From Ornithinimicrobium avium (GTDB lineage: Bacteria > Actinomycetota > Actinomycetes > Actinomycetales > Dermatophilaceae): 64,000 nt of DNA. Under the pieces are notes generated by a model. The model ran no database searches. It was given only the letters and a program-made list of their open reading frames with translations, and had not been told where the DNA came from. Position 1 is the first letter of the stretch. The number at the start of each line of letters is the position of its first letter. Positions 40,509 through 50,067 of this stretch are shown here, piece by piece. The stretch spans positions 1,302,001 through 1,366,000 of the forward strand of contig NZ_CP031229.1 in assembly GCF_003351765.1 (NCBI RefSeq). Reading direction: 5' to 3'. Made by a program: the position numbers and the translations under genes.

Positions 40509-42111
40509 GCTCGCCGCGGCCCTCGTCGCCGCCGACCCGGTCACCGCCCGCCGCGTCGGCGCCCTCGACCCCCGCACCGGCGCGCCCACCCTGGACCTGC
40601 CGCGCACCGACCCCGAGCACCTCGCCGGCCTCGAGGCGCTCCTGCTCTCCTGGTCCGGGGAGGCGACCGCCGCGCCCGGCACCCCAGCCTGGCTCGAGCA
40701 GCGCTGCGTCGGCGCCGAGGTCGCCGTGCGCCTGGTCGAGCTGCGCGTCGCCCGCCCGTGGGCGCGCGCCCCCTACTGGTACGTCGAGACCCTCGGCGAC
40801 GCCCTCGCCGCCGTCCGCCCCGACCTGCTGCCCGACGAGGGGTATGCCGCCTCCTACGTCCACCTGCTCCGCTCCGCCGCGGGGTTCCTCGCCGGGGCGC
40901 GGGAGCAGCTGCACGCCGCCGACGTCCCGCCGCTGTGGGCCGAGCTGGCGGTGCCGGCCGCGGAGGGGCTGCGCTCGATGGTGACCACCGACCTCGCCGC
41001 GCTGACCCCGCGGCTGCCCGGCGGGCTGCATACCCTCGCCGAGCTGCTGCTGCGCGCCCTGGCGGCGGCGGTCGAGGACCTCCTGGAGCACAGCCGCACC
41101 CTGGCGTCCACCGGCGGCGGCACCTGGGCGGTGGGGGAGGCGGTCTTCACCGGGCTGCTGCGCGACTACCACTGCCTGGACCTGGGCGTGGACGAGCTGT
41201 GGGAGCACGGCTGGGCCGGCGTGCGCGCCGCCGAGGAGGGCCTGGTCGAGCTGGCCGCCGAGCTCGACCCCGGCCGGACCTGGCAGGAGCAGGTGGCCGC
41301 GCTGCGCGCGGAGCGGACGCCGGCGCAGGAGTTCCTCACGGCATACCGGAGCGAGACGGAGCGGGCCCGCCGGATCACCCTCGAGCACGACCTGCTCACC
41401 GTCCCGCCGGAGGAGGCGTGCGTGGTGGAGCCGCTGCCGGAGTTCCGGCGCGCGGGGCTGCCGCTGGGCGAGATGCGCACGGTGCCCGCCTATGCGCGCG
41501 AGCACGTGAGCCGGTTCTTCATCACGCCGGTCGACCCTCACGCGACGCCGGAGCGGCGGGCCGGGCACGAGCGGGAGAACTGCCCGACCTTCGTCCGCTC
41601 GATCGTCGGGCACGAGACCTACCCCGGCCACCACCTGCAGTCGGTGCACCACCAGCTCGGCACCGACGAGGAGTCGTTCCTGCGGTTCTTCCGGATGCCG
41701 CTGTTCGTGGAGGGCTGGGGCCTCTACGTCGAGGACCTGCTGGAGGAGACCGCGTTCGGACGTGGCCCGCAGGCGCTCTTCGCGCGGCGCAACCGGCTGT
41801 GGCGGGCACTGCGGGTGGTCATCGACACGGGGCTGCACACCGGGCGGACGGACCACGAGGAGGCGGTCGCGCTGCTCATGGGGCGCACCGGGATGGACCG
41901 GCGGATGGCCACCGGGGAGGTGGACCGCTACACCCGGCACGACAACCCGACCTACCCCTCGACCTACGTGCTCGGGCGCGACCTGTTCCACCGGCTGCGG
42001 GAGCGCTTCGGGGCGGGCATGCCGCTGGGCCGGCTGCACGACGCGCTGCTCGCCCACGGCTCGCCGCCGCTGCCGCTGCTGGAGCGGGTGCTGGAGCACG
42101 AGCTGGGCTGA
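40501..42111 (+). CDS. DUF885 metallopeptidase-like protein (second of tandem pair)
   Basis: A protein of 536 residues, GTG start at 40501, overlapping the previous gene by eight bases. The metal site is SIVGHETYPGHHLQSVHHQ (around residue 375), followed by FVEGWGLYVEDLLEE. It also has LPLGEMRTVPAYAREHVSRF and ATGEVDRYTRHDNPTYPSTY, typical of DUF885. Similarity to the first gene is limited to the motif regions, so the duplication is old or the two were assembled from different subfamilies. Likely cytosolic peptidases acting as a pair. Confidence 0.82.
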   Translation: MHELAAALVAADPVTARRVGALDPRTGAPTLDLPRTDPEHLAGLEALLLSWSGEATAAPGTPAWLEQRCVGAEVAVRLVELRVARPWARAPYWYVETLGDALAAVRPDLLPDEGYAASYVHLLRSAAGFLAGAREQLHAADVPPLWAELAVPAAEGLRSMVTTDLAALTPRLPGGLHTLAELLLRALAAAVEDLLEHSRTLASTGGGTWAVGEAVFTGLLRDYHCLDLGVDELWEHGWAGVRAAEEGLVELAAELDPGRTWQEQVAALRAERTPAQEFLTAYRSETERARRITLEHDLLTVPPEEACVVEPLPEFRRAGLPLGEMRTVPAYAREHVSRFFITPVDPHATPERRAGHERENCPTFVRSIVGHETYPGHHLQSVHHQLGTDEESFLRFFRMPLFVEGWGLYVEDLLEETAFGRGPQALFARRNRLWRALRVVIDTGLHTGRTDHEEAVALLMGRTGMDRRMATGEVDRYTRHDNPTYPSTYVLGRDLFHRLRERFGAGMPLGRLHDALLAHGSPPLPLLERVLEHELG

Positions 42112-42157
42112 ACCGCCGGCGTGGGTGGGCTCCTCTGGAGAGCCTTCGTGCGGCGGT

Positions 42158-42209
42158 GCCGTGACACGCCGGTACGGTGGCGTACCGGCGTGTCACGGCA
42201 TTCCTGCAC
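42158..42209. repeat. REP-like palindromic element, copy 2
   Basis: A perfect inverted repeat with arms GCCGTGACACGCCGGTACG, loop GTGG and tail ATTCCTGCAC. It differs from copy 1 by paired changes that keep base pairing. It lies between two converging genes and can serve as a bidirectional terminator. Confidence 0.8.
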
Positions 42210-42259
42210 AAGGGTGGACGGTGCGGTCGGCTGGGGTCGGCGCGCCTGGGCCCCCGCCG

Positions 42260-42796
42260 TCAGGGGGTCGGCGGGGTGACCGACAGGAGGTACTCGGCGA
42301 CGTCCTCGCCCCGGTTGACGTAGCGGTGCGGCGAGGTCGAGAGCAGCGTGACCGCCTCCCCCGGGCCCAGCGTGTGGACCTCGCCGTCGACCTCGACGGT
42401 CAGCTGCCCGGAGAGCACGTAGGCGCACTCGACCGCCTCGTGGCTCCACGGGTCCTCGCTGGAGGCCTCCCCGACCTGCAGCCGCCCGTGCAGCACCTCG
42501 AGCTTGCCGTTGCCGTGCGTGACCCGCTCGTAGTGGACCAGCCCGTCGGCGGCGATGGACGTGCGCTCCCCCGGCCTGGTGACCTGGGCGACGTCGATCG
42601 AGGGTGCGTTCTCGAACAGGGTCGAGATCGACTGCCCGAAGTGGTCCGCAAGCAGGCGCAGCGTCTTCAGGCTCGGGTTGGTCACGCCACGCTCGATCTG
42701 GCTGAGCAACGTGGCCGAGAGCCCGGTCGCCGACCCGAGGTCGCGCAGCGACAGCTTGTGTGAGGTGCGCAATTCCTTCAGGCGCTCGCCGATCAT
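42260..42796 (-). CDS. XRE-family regulator with cupin domain
   Basis: A protein of 178 residues. The helix-turn-helix is IGERLKELRTSHKLSLRDLG followed by LSATLLSQIERGVTNPSLKT (residues 2-45). The cupin follows with SHEAVECAYVLSGQLTVEVDG and GPGEAVTLLSTSPHRYVN. This is the layout of repressors such as PuuR that sense small amines or sugar acids. It has no partner gene: it converges on the DUF885 pair and is preceded by the thermonuclease gene in the same direction. Confidence 0.9.
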   Translation of the reverse strand: MIGERLKELRTSHKLSLRDLGSATGLSATLLSQIERGVTNPSLKTLRLLADHFGQSISTLFENAPSIDVAQVTRPGERTSIAADGLVHYERVTHGNGKLEVLHGRLQVGEASSEDPWSHEAVECAYVLSGQLTVEVDGEVHTLGPGEAVTLLSTSPHRYVNRGEDVAEYLLSVTPPTP

Positions 42797-42897
42797 GGGG
42801 TGAGCATAACCAGACTTGTGTCGCAGGAAGGCAAAACACGGCGCATCGATTCTCCCGGGTCGCGCCTTTGTCCTACCGAATTGCTGAATTCATCTTC

Positions 42898-44106
42898 TCA
42901 TTCACAGCCGACGCCGTCGCCGTCCCGGTCCAGGTGCTTGCCGTAGCCCGGCTGCCCGACATAGACGGGCGCCGCTCCGGCGGCCCTCGCGGCGGTGCAG
43001 TTCTGGTACCAGACGGCGACCGGGGCCGGTGCCGGCGCGGGGGCCGGTGCCGGCGGCGGCTGGGGCGCGAACGGCTGGATCTGCGACTGCTCCTGCTGGC
43101 GTCGCCTGGCCTCCTCCTCGGCGGCCGCCTGCTGCGCCTCGCGCTCGGCCTCGGAGGCGGCCTGGCGCTCGGCCTCTGCCTTCCGCTCCGCCTCCGCGGC
43201 GGCCTGGCGCTCGGCCTCCGCCTGGCGCTCCGCCTCCTCGGCAGCCTTCCGCTCGGCCTCCACCTGCTTCTTGCGCTCCGCCTTCTCCTTCGCCCTGCGC
43301 TCCGCCTCCGCCTTCTCGGCGGCCAGCCGCTCGACCTTCTCCTCCGCCGAGGCCTCCACGTCCTGGGCCCGCCGACGCAGCCCGGTGACCTCGGCGCGCA
43401 GGCCGTCCAGCTCGGGCCCGGTCAGGCCGGCGGCCTCCAGGCTGCCCGGGTCGGCTCCCCCGATCAGCGCCAGCAGGGCCGACCCGGCCGCGACCGCCGC
43501 GGCCGCCTCCCTGCCGACGTCCGCCGGCTCGTCCGTGTCGAGCTGCCCCTCGAGGGCGGCGACGGCTGCGGCATACCCCTGGGTCCGCGCCTCGAAGGTG
43601 CAGGTCAGGTCAGCGCTGAACATCCCCTCCCCCGCCCTCTTCGCCTCCTCGTAGGCGGCGACCACCTCGTCGTAGAACTTCTCGTTGGGCTCGTAGAGCA
43701 CCGGCACCCCCAGCCCGTGCCGGGCGATCTCGGCGTTGATCAGCACGTCATCCTCGAAGACGCCGGCCAGTTCACGGTCGTAGCGGTCGAGCAGCTCGAC
43801 GTCGAACTCCAGCCGCACCTCGTCGCCCGGCTCGAGCACCCGCTCCAGGTATGAGGTGGCCTCCGGGCCGAGGCACTCGACCGCCTTGGCGGGGTGCTTG
43901 GTCTCGGGGGTGTCGACGTTGAGCAGCCGGATCCGGTGGTCCGTCCCGTCGTAGTGCACGTCGAGGGTGTCCCCGTCGACCACCCCGACGACGACCGCCC
44001 GGTCCGCGCCGGGCACGTCTCTCATGGCGCCGTAGACCGCGCCTCCACCGACGACGACCACGCTGCCGGCGACCAGCGTCGCCACGACCGAAACGAACGA
44101 AGGCAC
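42898..44106 (-). CDS. Secreted thermonuclease with coiled coil and Excalibur domain
   Basis: A protein of 402 residues. After a membrane-anchor or signal helix (residues 4-27), a staphylococcal-nuclease domain (about 38-190) has VVGVVDGDTLDV, IRLLNVDTPETKHP with the catalytic Arg/Glu, and LLDRYDRELAGVF with the second Arg. Residues 240-345 are a Glu/Ala/Arg coiled coil. A Pro/Ala spacer follows. The end is an Excalibur domain: NCTAARAAGAAPVYVGQPGY then DRDGDGVGCE, a calcium-binding DxDxDGxxCE. It probably degrades extracellular DNA at the cell surface. Confidence 0.92.
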   Translation of the reverse strand: MPSFVSVVATLVAGSVVVVGGGAVYGAMRDVPGADRAVVVGVVDGDTLDVHYDGTDHRIRLLNVDTPETKHPAKAVECLGPEATSYLERVLEPGDEVRLEFDVELLDRYDRELAGVFEDDVLINAEIARHGLGVPVLYEPNEKFYDEVVAAYEEAKRAGEGMFSADLTCTFEARTQGYAAAVAALEGQLDTDEPADVGREAAAAVAAGSALLALIGGADPGSLEAAGLTGPELDGLRAEVTGLRRRAQDVEASAEEKVERLAAEKAEAERRAKEKAERKKQVEAERKAAEEAERQAEAERQAAAEAERKAEAERQAASEAEREAQQAAAEEEARRRQQEQSQIQPFAPQPPPAPAPAPAPAPVAVWYQNCTAARAAGAAPVYVGQPGYGKHLDRDGDGVGCE

Positions 44107-44282
44107 CGTTGCCCTGCTTTCCCCGAGGGTGGATTCCGGGACGACCCGGCGAAGCCGATCCTATCCGCCGGGAGCTTGAAGAACGGGCACGGCGGCGTCA
44201 TCGAGAGGGACATCACACAGGCGGACCCGAGCGGCGAGTGCACGGCTTTCGTCGACGAGGCGCCCCAGCCGGCGACCAAGAC

Positions 44283-44327
44283 GGGGCGACTGCCCCGGTT
44301 CCGTCGACGGGCCCGCCCCGCGGCGGG
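44283..44327. terminator. Candidate terminator after livF
   Basis: Two small GC hairpins follow the livF stop: CCCGCC/GGCGGG with a four-base loop at 44312-44327, and GGGGC/GCCCC at 44283-44296. There is no T-run. The rest of the 44107-44329 gap holds nothing I recognise. Confidence 0.35.
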
Positions 44328-44329
44328 AC

Positions 44330-45033
<704 letters not shown>

Positions 45034-45037
<4 letters not shown>

Positions 45038-45801
45038 ACCGTCTCCTCCTCCCCCAGGTAGGCTGCGATGACCACCGGGTCGTTCTTGATCTCCTCCGGG
45101 GTGCCGTCGGCGATCTCCCTGCCGTGGTTGAGCACCACGATCCGCTCGGAGACCTGCATGACCAGGCCCATGTCGTGCTCGATGAGCACGATCCCGATGC
45201 CCGCGTCGCGGACCTTGCGGATCAGCTCCATGAGCTCGTTCTTCTCGGAGTGGTTGAGCCCGGCGCCCGGCTCGTCGAGGAGCAGCAGCTTGGGCTGCGT
45301 GGCCAGCGCGCGGGCGATCTCCACCCGGCGCTGCTCGCCGTAGGGAAGCTGGGTGACCAGCAGCTCGTCGTCGGCGCGGAAGCCGACGAAGTCCAGCCAC
45401 CCGCGGGCGTCCTGCGTGCAGGCCGCCTCGCTGCGGTGGTAGCGCGGCGTGTGCAGCATGATGTCGAGGACGTTCTGCCGCAGCCGGGAGTGCATCCCGG
45501 TCTTGACGTTCTCCAGCACGTCCATGTCCTTGAACAGGCGCACGTTCTGGAAGGTCCGGGCCATCCCCGCGCGGGTGATGTAGGACGGCTTGCGCCGGAT
45601 GATCGACTCACCGTCGAAGTGGATCTTGCCCTGGTTGGGCCGGTAGAACCCGGAGATGCAGTTGAACGCCGAGGTCTTGCCGGCGCCGTTGGGCCCGATC
45701 ACCGAGACGATCTCGCCCTGCGACACCGAGAACGACAGGCCGTCGACGGCCTTGATCCCGCCGAAGCTGATCGCCAGGTCCTCCACCTGCAGCAGGGTCA
45801 T
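45034..45801 (-). CDS. livG: Branched-chain amino-acid ABC transporter ATPase LivG
   Basis: ATPase of 255 residues. Walker A is VIGPNGAGKTSAFNCISGF, then ARTFQNVRLFKDMDVLENV, the signature-like LPYGEQRRVEIARALA (LPYGEQ instead of LSGGQ, usual for LivG), Walker B KLLLLDEPGAGLN and VLIEHDMGLVM with the H-loop His. It ends with the AYLGEE typical of the family. It overlaps livM by four bases. Confidence 0.92.
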
Positions 45802-46910
45802 GACGCCTCCTCCGGCTCGGCGACGGGCCCGGTCGCACCGACGGGTTCGTGGGCGGGGACCTGCCGTTTCTTCAGGAACGGCAGCACCGCGTTCTCGGGC
45901 CAGATGCCCTTGGGCCGGAAGACCATCGTCACCACCAGGAGCAGGCCGAAGAGCAGGAAGCGCCATTCGGAGAACTCCCGCAGGAACTCGGGGGCCAGGG
46001 AGACGAAGAGGGCACCGATGATGACACCGGGCGTGGACGCCATGCCGCCGAGCACGACGGCCATCAGGACCAGCGCGGAGTAGAGGAACAGGAAGCTGTT
46101 GGGCGAGATCGCGGTGAGGTGCGCGCCCATGAGCGTGCCGGCGAAACCGCCCCAGATGGCGCCGATGACGTAGGCCATCAGCTTGGTGCGGTAGCCGTTG
46201 ATCCCCATCGCCTCGGAGACGTCCTCGTCGTCGCGGATCGACTTCCACGCCCGGCCCATCTTCCCCTTGCCCAGCCGCGCCGCCGCGACGACCGCGCCGC
46301 CGACGCCGACGACCAGCACGAAGTAGTAGAAGAGGATCTTGGAGTTGAAGTAGAGCCCGCCGATCGTCACGCCGTCGGCGAAGGACCAGCCGAAGAACGA
46401 CCACGTGGGTATGCCGTGGATGCCGGTCGGTCCGCCGGTCACGGTCAGGTTGTTGGCGGTGATACGCACGATCTCGCCGAAGCCGAGGGTGACGATCGCC
46501 AGGTAGTCGGTGCGCAGCCGAAGCGTGGGCCCGCCGATGATGACTCCGGCGATGATGCAGGCGACCACGACGAACGGGATCGTCTCCAGCATCGAGAAGC
46601 CGAACCGGGTGGTCAGGATGCCCGAGGTGTAGGCGCCGACCGCCATGAAGGCGATGTAGCCCAGGTCGAGCAGGCCGGCGTAGCCGACGACGACGTTGAG
46701 GCCCATCGCCAGCACGATGTAGATGAAGGCGCTGGTGAGGATGGAGATGAGGTAGGGCGTCGCCGAGATGAACGGCAGGACGAGCGCCGTGACGAAGCAG
46801 ACCGCTCCGAGGGTCTTCATGAACGTGTTCGGCGCGAGGATCCCGGAGGGCTGCGGCGCCCGGTCGATGAACGGGGCCGGGGCGTGCAGGCGGGTGCTGT
46901 CGGTGGTCAT
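45798..46910 (-). CDS. livM: Branched-chain amino-acid ABC transporter permease LivM
   Basis: Membrane protein of 370 residues with about ten helices. The family motifs are GLNVVVGYAGLLDLGYIAFM, TDYLAIVTLGFGEIVRITA and the coupling loop AWKSIRDDEDVSEAMGINGY. It has a 30-residue polar leader and a charged tail after RPKGIWPE. The livH stop lies 4 bases upstream of its ATG. It forms the translocation pore with LivH. Confidence 0.92.
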   Translation of the reverse strand: MTTDSTRLHAPAPFIDRAPQPSGILAPNTFMKTLGAVCFVTALVLPFISATPYLISILTSAFIYIVLAMGLNVVVGYAGLLDLGYIAFMAVGAYTSGILTTRFGFSMLETIPFVVVACIIAGVIIGGPTLRLRTDYLAIVTLGFGEIVRITANNLTVTGGPTGIHGIPTWSFFGWSFADGVTIGGLYFNSKILFYYFVLVVGVGGAVVAAARLGKGKMGRAWKSIRDDEDVSEAMGINGYRTKLMAYVIGAIWGGFAGTLMGAHLTAISPNSFLFLYSALVLMAVVLGGMASTPGVIIGALFVSLAPEFLREFSEWRFLLFGLLLVVTMVFRPKGIWPENAVLPFLKKRQVPAHEPVGATGPVAEPEEAS

Positions 46911-46914
46911 CGGG

Positions 46915-47808
46915 TCACACCCTCTCGGTGACGCGCTCGCCCAGGATGCCCGTGGGACGGAAGGTCAGGAAGAGGATGAGGAAGCCGAAGGCGAAGACGT
47001 CGCGCCACTCGCCGCCGAAGAGGTGGGTGCCGAAGGACTCGAGCAGGCCGAGCACCAGGCCGCCGAGCATCGCGCCGTAGATGTTGCCGATGCCGCCGAT
47101 GACGGCGGCGGTGAACGCCTTGAGCCCGATGACGAAGCCCATCAGGAAGTCGATCGAGCCGTAGTAGGCCGCGGCCATCACCCCGGCGGCGCCGGCGAGC
47201 GCGGAGCCGATGAAGAAGGTGCGGGAGATGACCTTGTTGACGTTGACCCCCATGAGCAGGGAGGCGGTCTGGTCCAGGGCGATGGCGCGCATCGCCCGGC
47301 CCTCGCGGGTGTGCATGATGTAGCGCTGCAGGCCGAACATCAGCAGCGCCGCGACGATCATCAGCACGACCTGGGGCAGGGTGATCCGGGCTCCCAGGAT
47401 CGTGATCGGGGTGCCGGAGAGCCGGATCGGGAAGACCTCGGGGTTGGGGCCGAAGATCTGGCGGACGGCGTACTCCAGGGTGAAGGAGACGCCCACCGCG
47501 GTGATGAGCACCGAGAGCCGGGGGCTGCCGCGCAACGGACGGTAGGCGACGCGCTCGATGAACACGCCCATGAAGCCGGTGAACAGCATCGCGATGAGCA
47601 TGACGAGCAGCAGCACCGGGATCGAGCCGATGCCGAGCAGGCCGCTCATGCCGCCGAGCACGACGAAGGAGAAGAAGGCGCCGAGCATGTAGATGTCGCC
47701 GTGGGCGAAGTTCAGCAGCTTGATGATGCCGTAGACCATGCTGTAGCCGAGCGCGATGAGCGCGTAGAACGAGCCGACGAACAGGCCGTTCCAGATGAGT
47801 TGACTCAC
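46915..47808 (-). CDS. livH: Branched-chain amino-acid ABC transporter permease LivH
   Basis: Membrane protein of 297 residues with eight helices. It starts QLIWNGLFVGSFYALIALGY and has LLNFAHGDIYMLGAFFSFV, then ERVAYRPLRGSPRLSVLI and the cytosolic loop GRAMRAIALDQTASLLMGVN. It ends LFLTFRPTGILGE. The GTG at 47808 follows AAGGAG. A strong hairpin separates it from the binding-protein gene upstream. Confidence 0.92.
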   Translation of the reverse strand: MSQLIWNGLFVGSFYALIALGYSMVYGIIKLLNFAHGDIYMLGAFFSFVVLGGMSGLLGIGSIPVLLLVMLIAMLFTGFMGVFIERVAYRPLRGSPRLSVLITAVGVSFTLEYAVRQIFGPNPEVFPIRLSGTPITILGARITLPQVVLMIVAALLMFGLQRYIMHTREGRAMRAIALDQTASLLMGVNVNKVISRTFFIGSALAGAAGVMAAAYYGSIDFLMGFVIGLKAFTAAVIGGIGNIYGAMLGGLVLGLLESFGTHLFGGEWRDVFAFGFLILFLTFRPTGILGERVTERV

Positions 47809-47835
47809 GTGGGCTCCTTGGGGTTGCGCGTGCCT

Positions 47836-47866
47836 CCGGGGCGCGGCGAGGTGCGCCGCGCCCCGG
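47836..47866. promoter_or_regulatory. Intercistronic hairpin between livK and livH
   Basis: A perfect 13-base stem (CCGGGGCGCGGCG with its complement) and loop AGGTG, directly after the livK stop. It probably stabilises or partly terminates the livK message so that the binding protein is made in excess. Confidence 0.6.
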
Positions 47867-47878
47867 ATGGGCAGTGCG

Positions 47879-49054
47879 TCAGTCCTGCAGGTCGTCGTGG
47901 AGGACGAAGTCGCCCTCGGGGCCCACCTCGACGATGACGAAGCCACCGCCGGAGAGGGTGCGGTCCTCGGTGAACTTCAGCGGGCCGGAGGACAGCTCCA
48001 GGCCGTCGATGGCGGCGATCGCCTCGTTGACGGCCTTGCCGTCGGTGCTGCCGGCGTCCTTCATGCCCTCGGCGACGACACGCACGGCGTCGTAGGACTG
48101 GATCGAGTAGGGCCCGGGAGCCTCGCCGCCGGAGACGTCCTTGTAGGCCGCGATCCAGTCGTCGGCGCCCTCGAGCATGTCCGGCGTCTTGGTGAAGGTG
48201 CCGAACACGTCGTCGGTGAAGCCGTCGCCGGCGATCTCCGCGAACTGGGCGTCGACGGTGCCGTCACCGACCAGGACGGTGCCCTCGTAGCCGGCCTCGC
48301 GCAGCTGGCGGACCAGCAGGCCGCCGGCCTGGTAGTAGCCGGTCCAGTAGACGAACTCCGGCTCGGCGTCGATGATCGCCTTGACGTTGGCGGAGAAGTC
48401 CTTGTCGTCGGGGTTGACCGCCCCGTCGAGGACGACCTCGAAGCCGCCTGCCTCCTCGGCGTCGGCGATGAAGGTGTCCGCCAGGTCCTTGGAGTAGTCG
48501 GTCTGGTCGTTGACCGCCGCGACCTTGGTCACGCCGAGCTTGGTGGCGAACTTGATGCCCGCCTCCGCCTGCTGCGCGCCGGTGCCGTTGATCATGAAGG
48601 CGCCCTGGCCCACGATCGCGTTGGAGTTGGCGGCCGGGATGACCATCGGGATGTCGGCGTCGCTGAAGACCGGGATGGTCGGCAGCGTCGCTCCGGAGCA
48701 GTAGCCCCCGACCGAGGCGAGCACGCCCGCGGTGACCAGCTTCTGCGCAGCGGCGACCGAGGCGGTCGCGTCGCAGGCGTCGTCCTCGACGACCAGCTCG
48801 AGGTCACGGCCGTCGACGCCGCCGTCGTCGTTGATCTCGTCGATCGCCAGCTGGGCGCCGTTCTTCATGTAGTCGCCGAACGCCGCCTCCGAGCCGGAGA
48901 ACGGGGCCAGCATGCCGAGCTTGATGGGACCTTCGTCGCTGCCGCCCCCGTCGCCGCCGACGCCGCCGGAGCAGCTGGCGAGGATGAGGGCCGTCGCGGC
49001 GGCGATGGTGAGGGTAGCCGCGGCCCTGCGCCGCGGCGTGGTGGATGAGGACAT
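47879..49054 (-). CDS. livK: Branched-chain amino-acid ABC substrate-binding lipoprotein
   Basis: A lipoprotein of 391 residues with lipobox LILASC (Cys28) and a Gly/Asp spacer. The periplasmic-binding-protein type I fold starts PIKLGMLAPFSGSEAAFGDY and has GVLASVGGYCSGATLPTIPV, AANSNAIVGQGAFMINGTGA and the late DAVRVVAEGMKDAG. First gene of the livKHMGF operon. The ligand may be leucine, isoleucine, valine or a related amide; the sequence does not fix it. A TACTAT -10-like box lies at 49121-49126. Confidence 0.9.
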   Translation of the reverse strand: MSSSTTPRRRAAATLTIAAATALILASCSGGVGGDGGGSDEGPIKLGMLAPFSGSEAAFGDYMKNGAQLAIDEINDDGGVDGRDLELVVEDDACDATASVAAAQKLVTAGVLASVGGYCSGATLPTIPVFSDADIPMVIPAANSNAIVGQGAFMINGTGAQQAEAGIKFATKLGVTKVAAVNDQTDYSKDLADTFIADAEEAGGFEVVLDGAVNPDDKDFSANVKAIIDAEPEFVYWTGYYQAGGLLVRQLREAGYEGTVLVGDGTVDAQFAEIAGDGFTDDVFGTFTKTPDMLEGADDWIAAYKDVSGGEAPGPYSIQSYDAVRVVAEGMKDAGSTDGKAVNEAIAAIDGLELSSGPLKFTEDRTLSGGGFVIVEVGPEGDFVLHDDLQD

Positions 49055-49179
49055 GTGATCCCTCTCAGTGAGTCGTCGTCGAGTCGGAACTGATGATGGC
49101 AGCGGGCCGATGCCAGTGCAATAGTACTGAGCGGGTTGTTGCCAGATCGTGACCCGGGGCGGGCGCCCGGGCCCGGGCC

Positions 49180-50067
49180 TCAGCCCTTGACCGAGCCCGC
49201 CATCAGTCCGCCCACGAAGTAGCGGCCGAGCAGGATGTAGACCAGCAGCGTGGGCAGGCTGGCGATCAGCGCACCGGCCATCGAGACGCCGTAGTTGGAC
49301 AGCATCGCGCCGTTGGCCAGGTTGTTCAGGGCCATCGTCACCGGCCCGTTGCTGGCGCTGGAGAAGAAGATCGCGAAGAGGAAGTCGTTCCACGCCGAGG
49401 TGAACTGCCACAGCAGGACGACGACGAAGCTGGGGATGGAGATCGGCAGCACCACCGAGAAGTAGGTGCGCAGCAGGCCGGCACCGTCCACCCGGGCGGA
49501 CTCGATGAGCTCCATCGGCACGGTCTCGTAGTAGTTGCGGAAGATCAGCGTGCAGATCGGGATGCCGTAGACGACGTGCAGCAGGATCAGCGAGGGGATG
49601 CCGTTGGGCACGCCCAGGTCGATCATCAGCTGGACGAGCGGGATCATCACCGCCTGGTAGGGGATGAACATCCCGAAGAGGATGAGCGTGAAGACCAGGT
49701 TGGCGTGCGGGAAGCGCCACCGGGAGAGCACGAAGCCGTTCATCGAGCCCAGCAGCGAGGAGATGACCGCGGCCGGGATGACCATCGCGAAGGTGCGCAG
49801 CAGCGCCGGCGACAGCGCCGTCCACGCCTCGACCCAGTTCTCCAGGGTCCAGGTCCGGGGAAAGAACCAGGTCCGGGCCGGGGTCGCGTCGCCCATCCCC
49901 TTGAAGCTGGTCACGAACAGCACGTAGACCGGGATCAGGACGACCAGCAGGGAGAGGATGAGCACCGCATACCTGAAGGTGCGCCAGCCTGCTCGTCGCG
50001 GGCGGGGCGAGGCGGGCCTGGGCGCCAGGACCTCCTCGGTCCTGGGCTCGGCGGTGACGCTGGTCAT
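49180..50067 (-). CDS. Sugar ABC transporter permease, MalG type
   Basis: Membrane protein of 295 residues with six helices after a 30-residue leader. The EAA loop is ELIESARVDGAGLLRTYFSV, and FGMFIPYQAVMIPLVQLMID precedes it. It ends FVGGLMAGSVKG as usual for MalG/LacG proteins. Its start overlaps the MalF-type stop by four bases. The operon holds no ATP-binding subunit, so a shared MsiK-like ATPase elsewhere is expected. Confidence 0.9.
   Translation of the reverse strand: MTSVTAEPRTEEVLAPRPASPRPRRAGWRTFRYAVLILSLLVVLIPVYVLFVTSFKGMGDATPARTWFFPRTWTLENWVEAWTALSPALLRTFAMVIPAAVISSLLGSMNGFVLSRWRFPHANLVFTLILFGMFIPYQAVMIPLVQLMIDLGVPNGIPSLILLHVVYGIPICTLIFRNYYETVPMELIESARVDGAGLLRTYFSVVLPISIPSFVVVLLWQFTSAWNDFLFAIFFSSASNGPVTMALNNLANGAMLSNYGVSMAGALIASLPTLLVYILLGRYFVGGLMAGSVKG

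Noticed and set aside
2255..42209. Repeats as a CRISPR array
   Set aside because: The copies are 40 kb apart, palindromic and not regularly spaced; no cas genes are seen.
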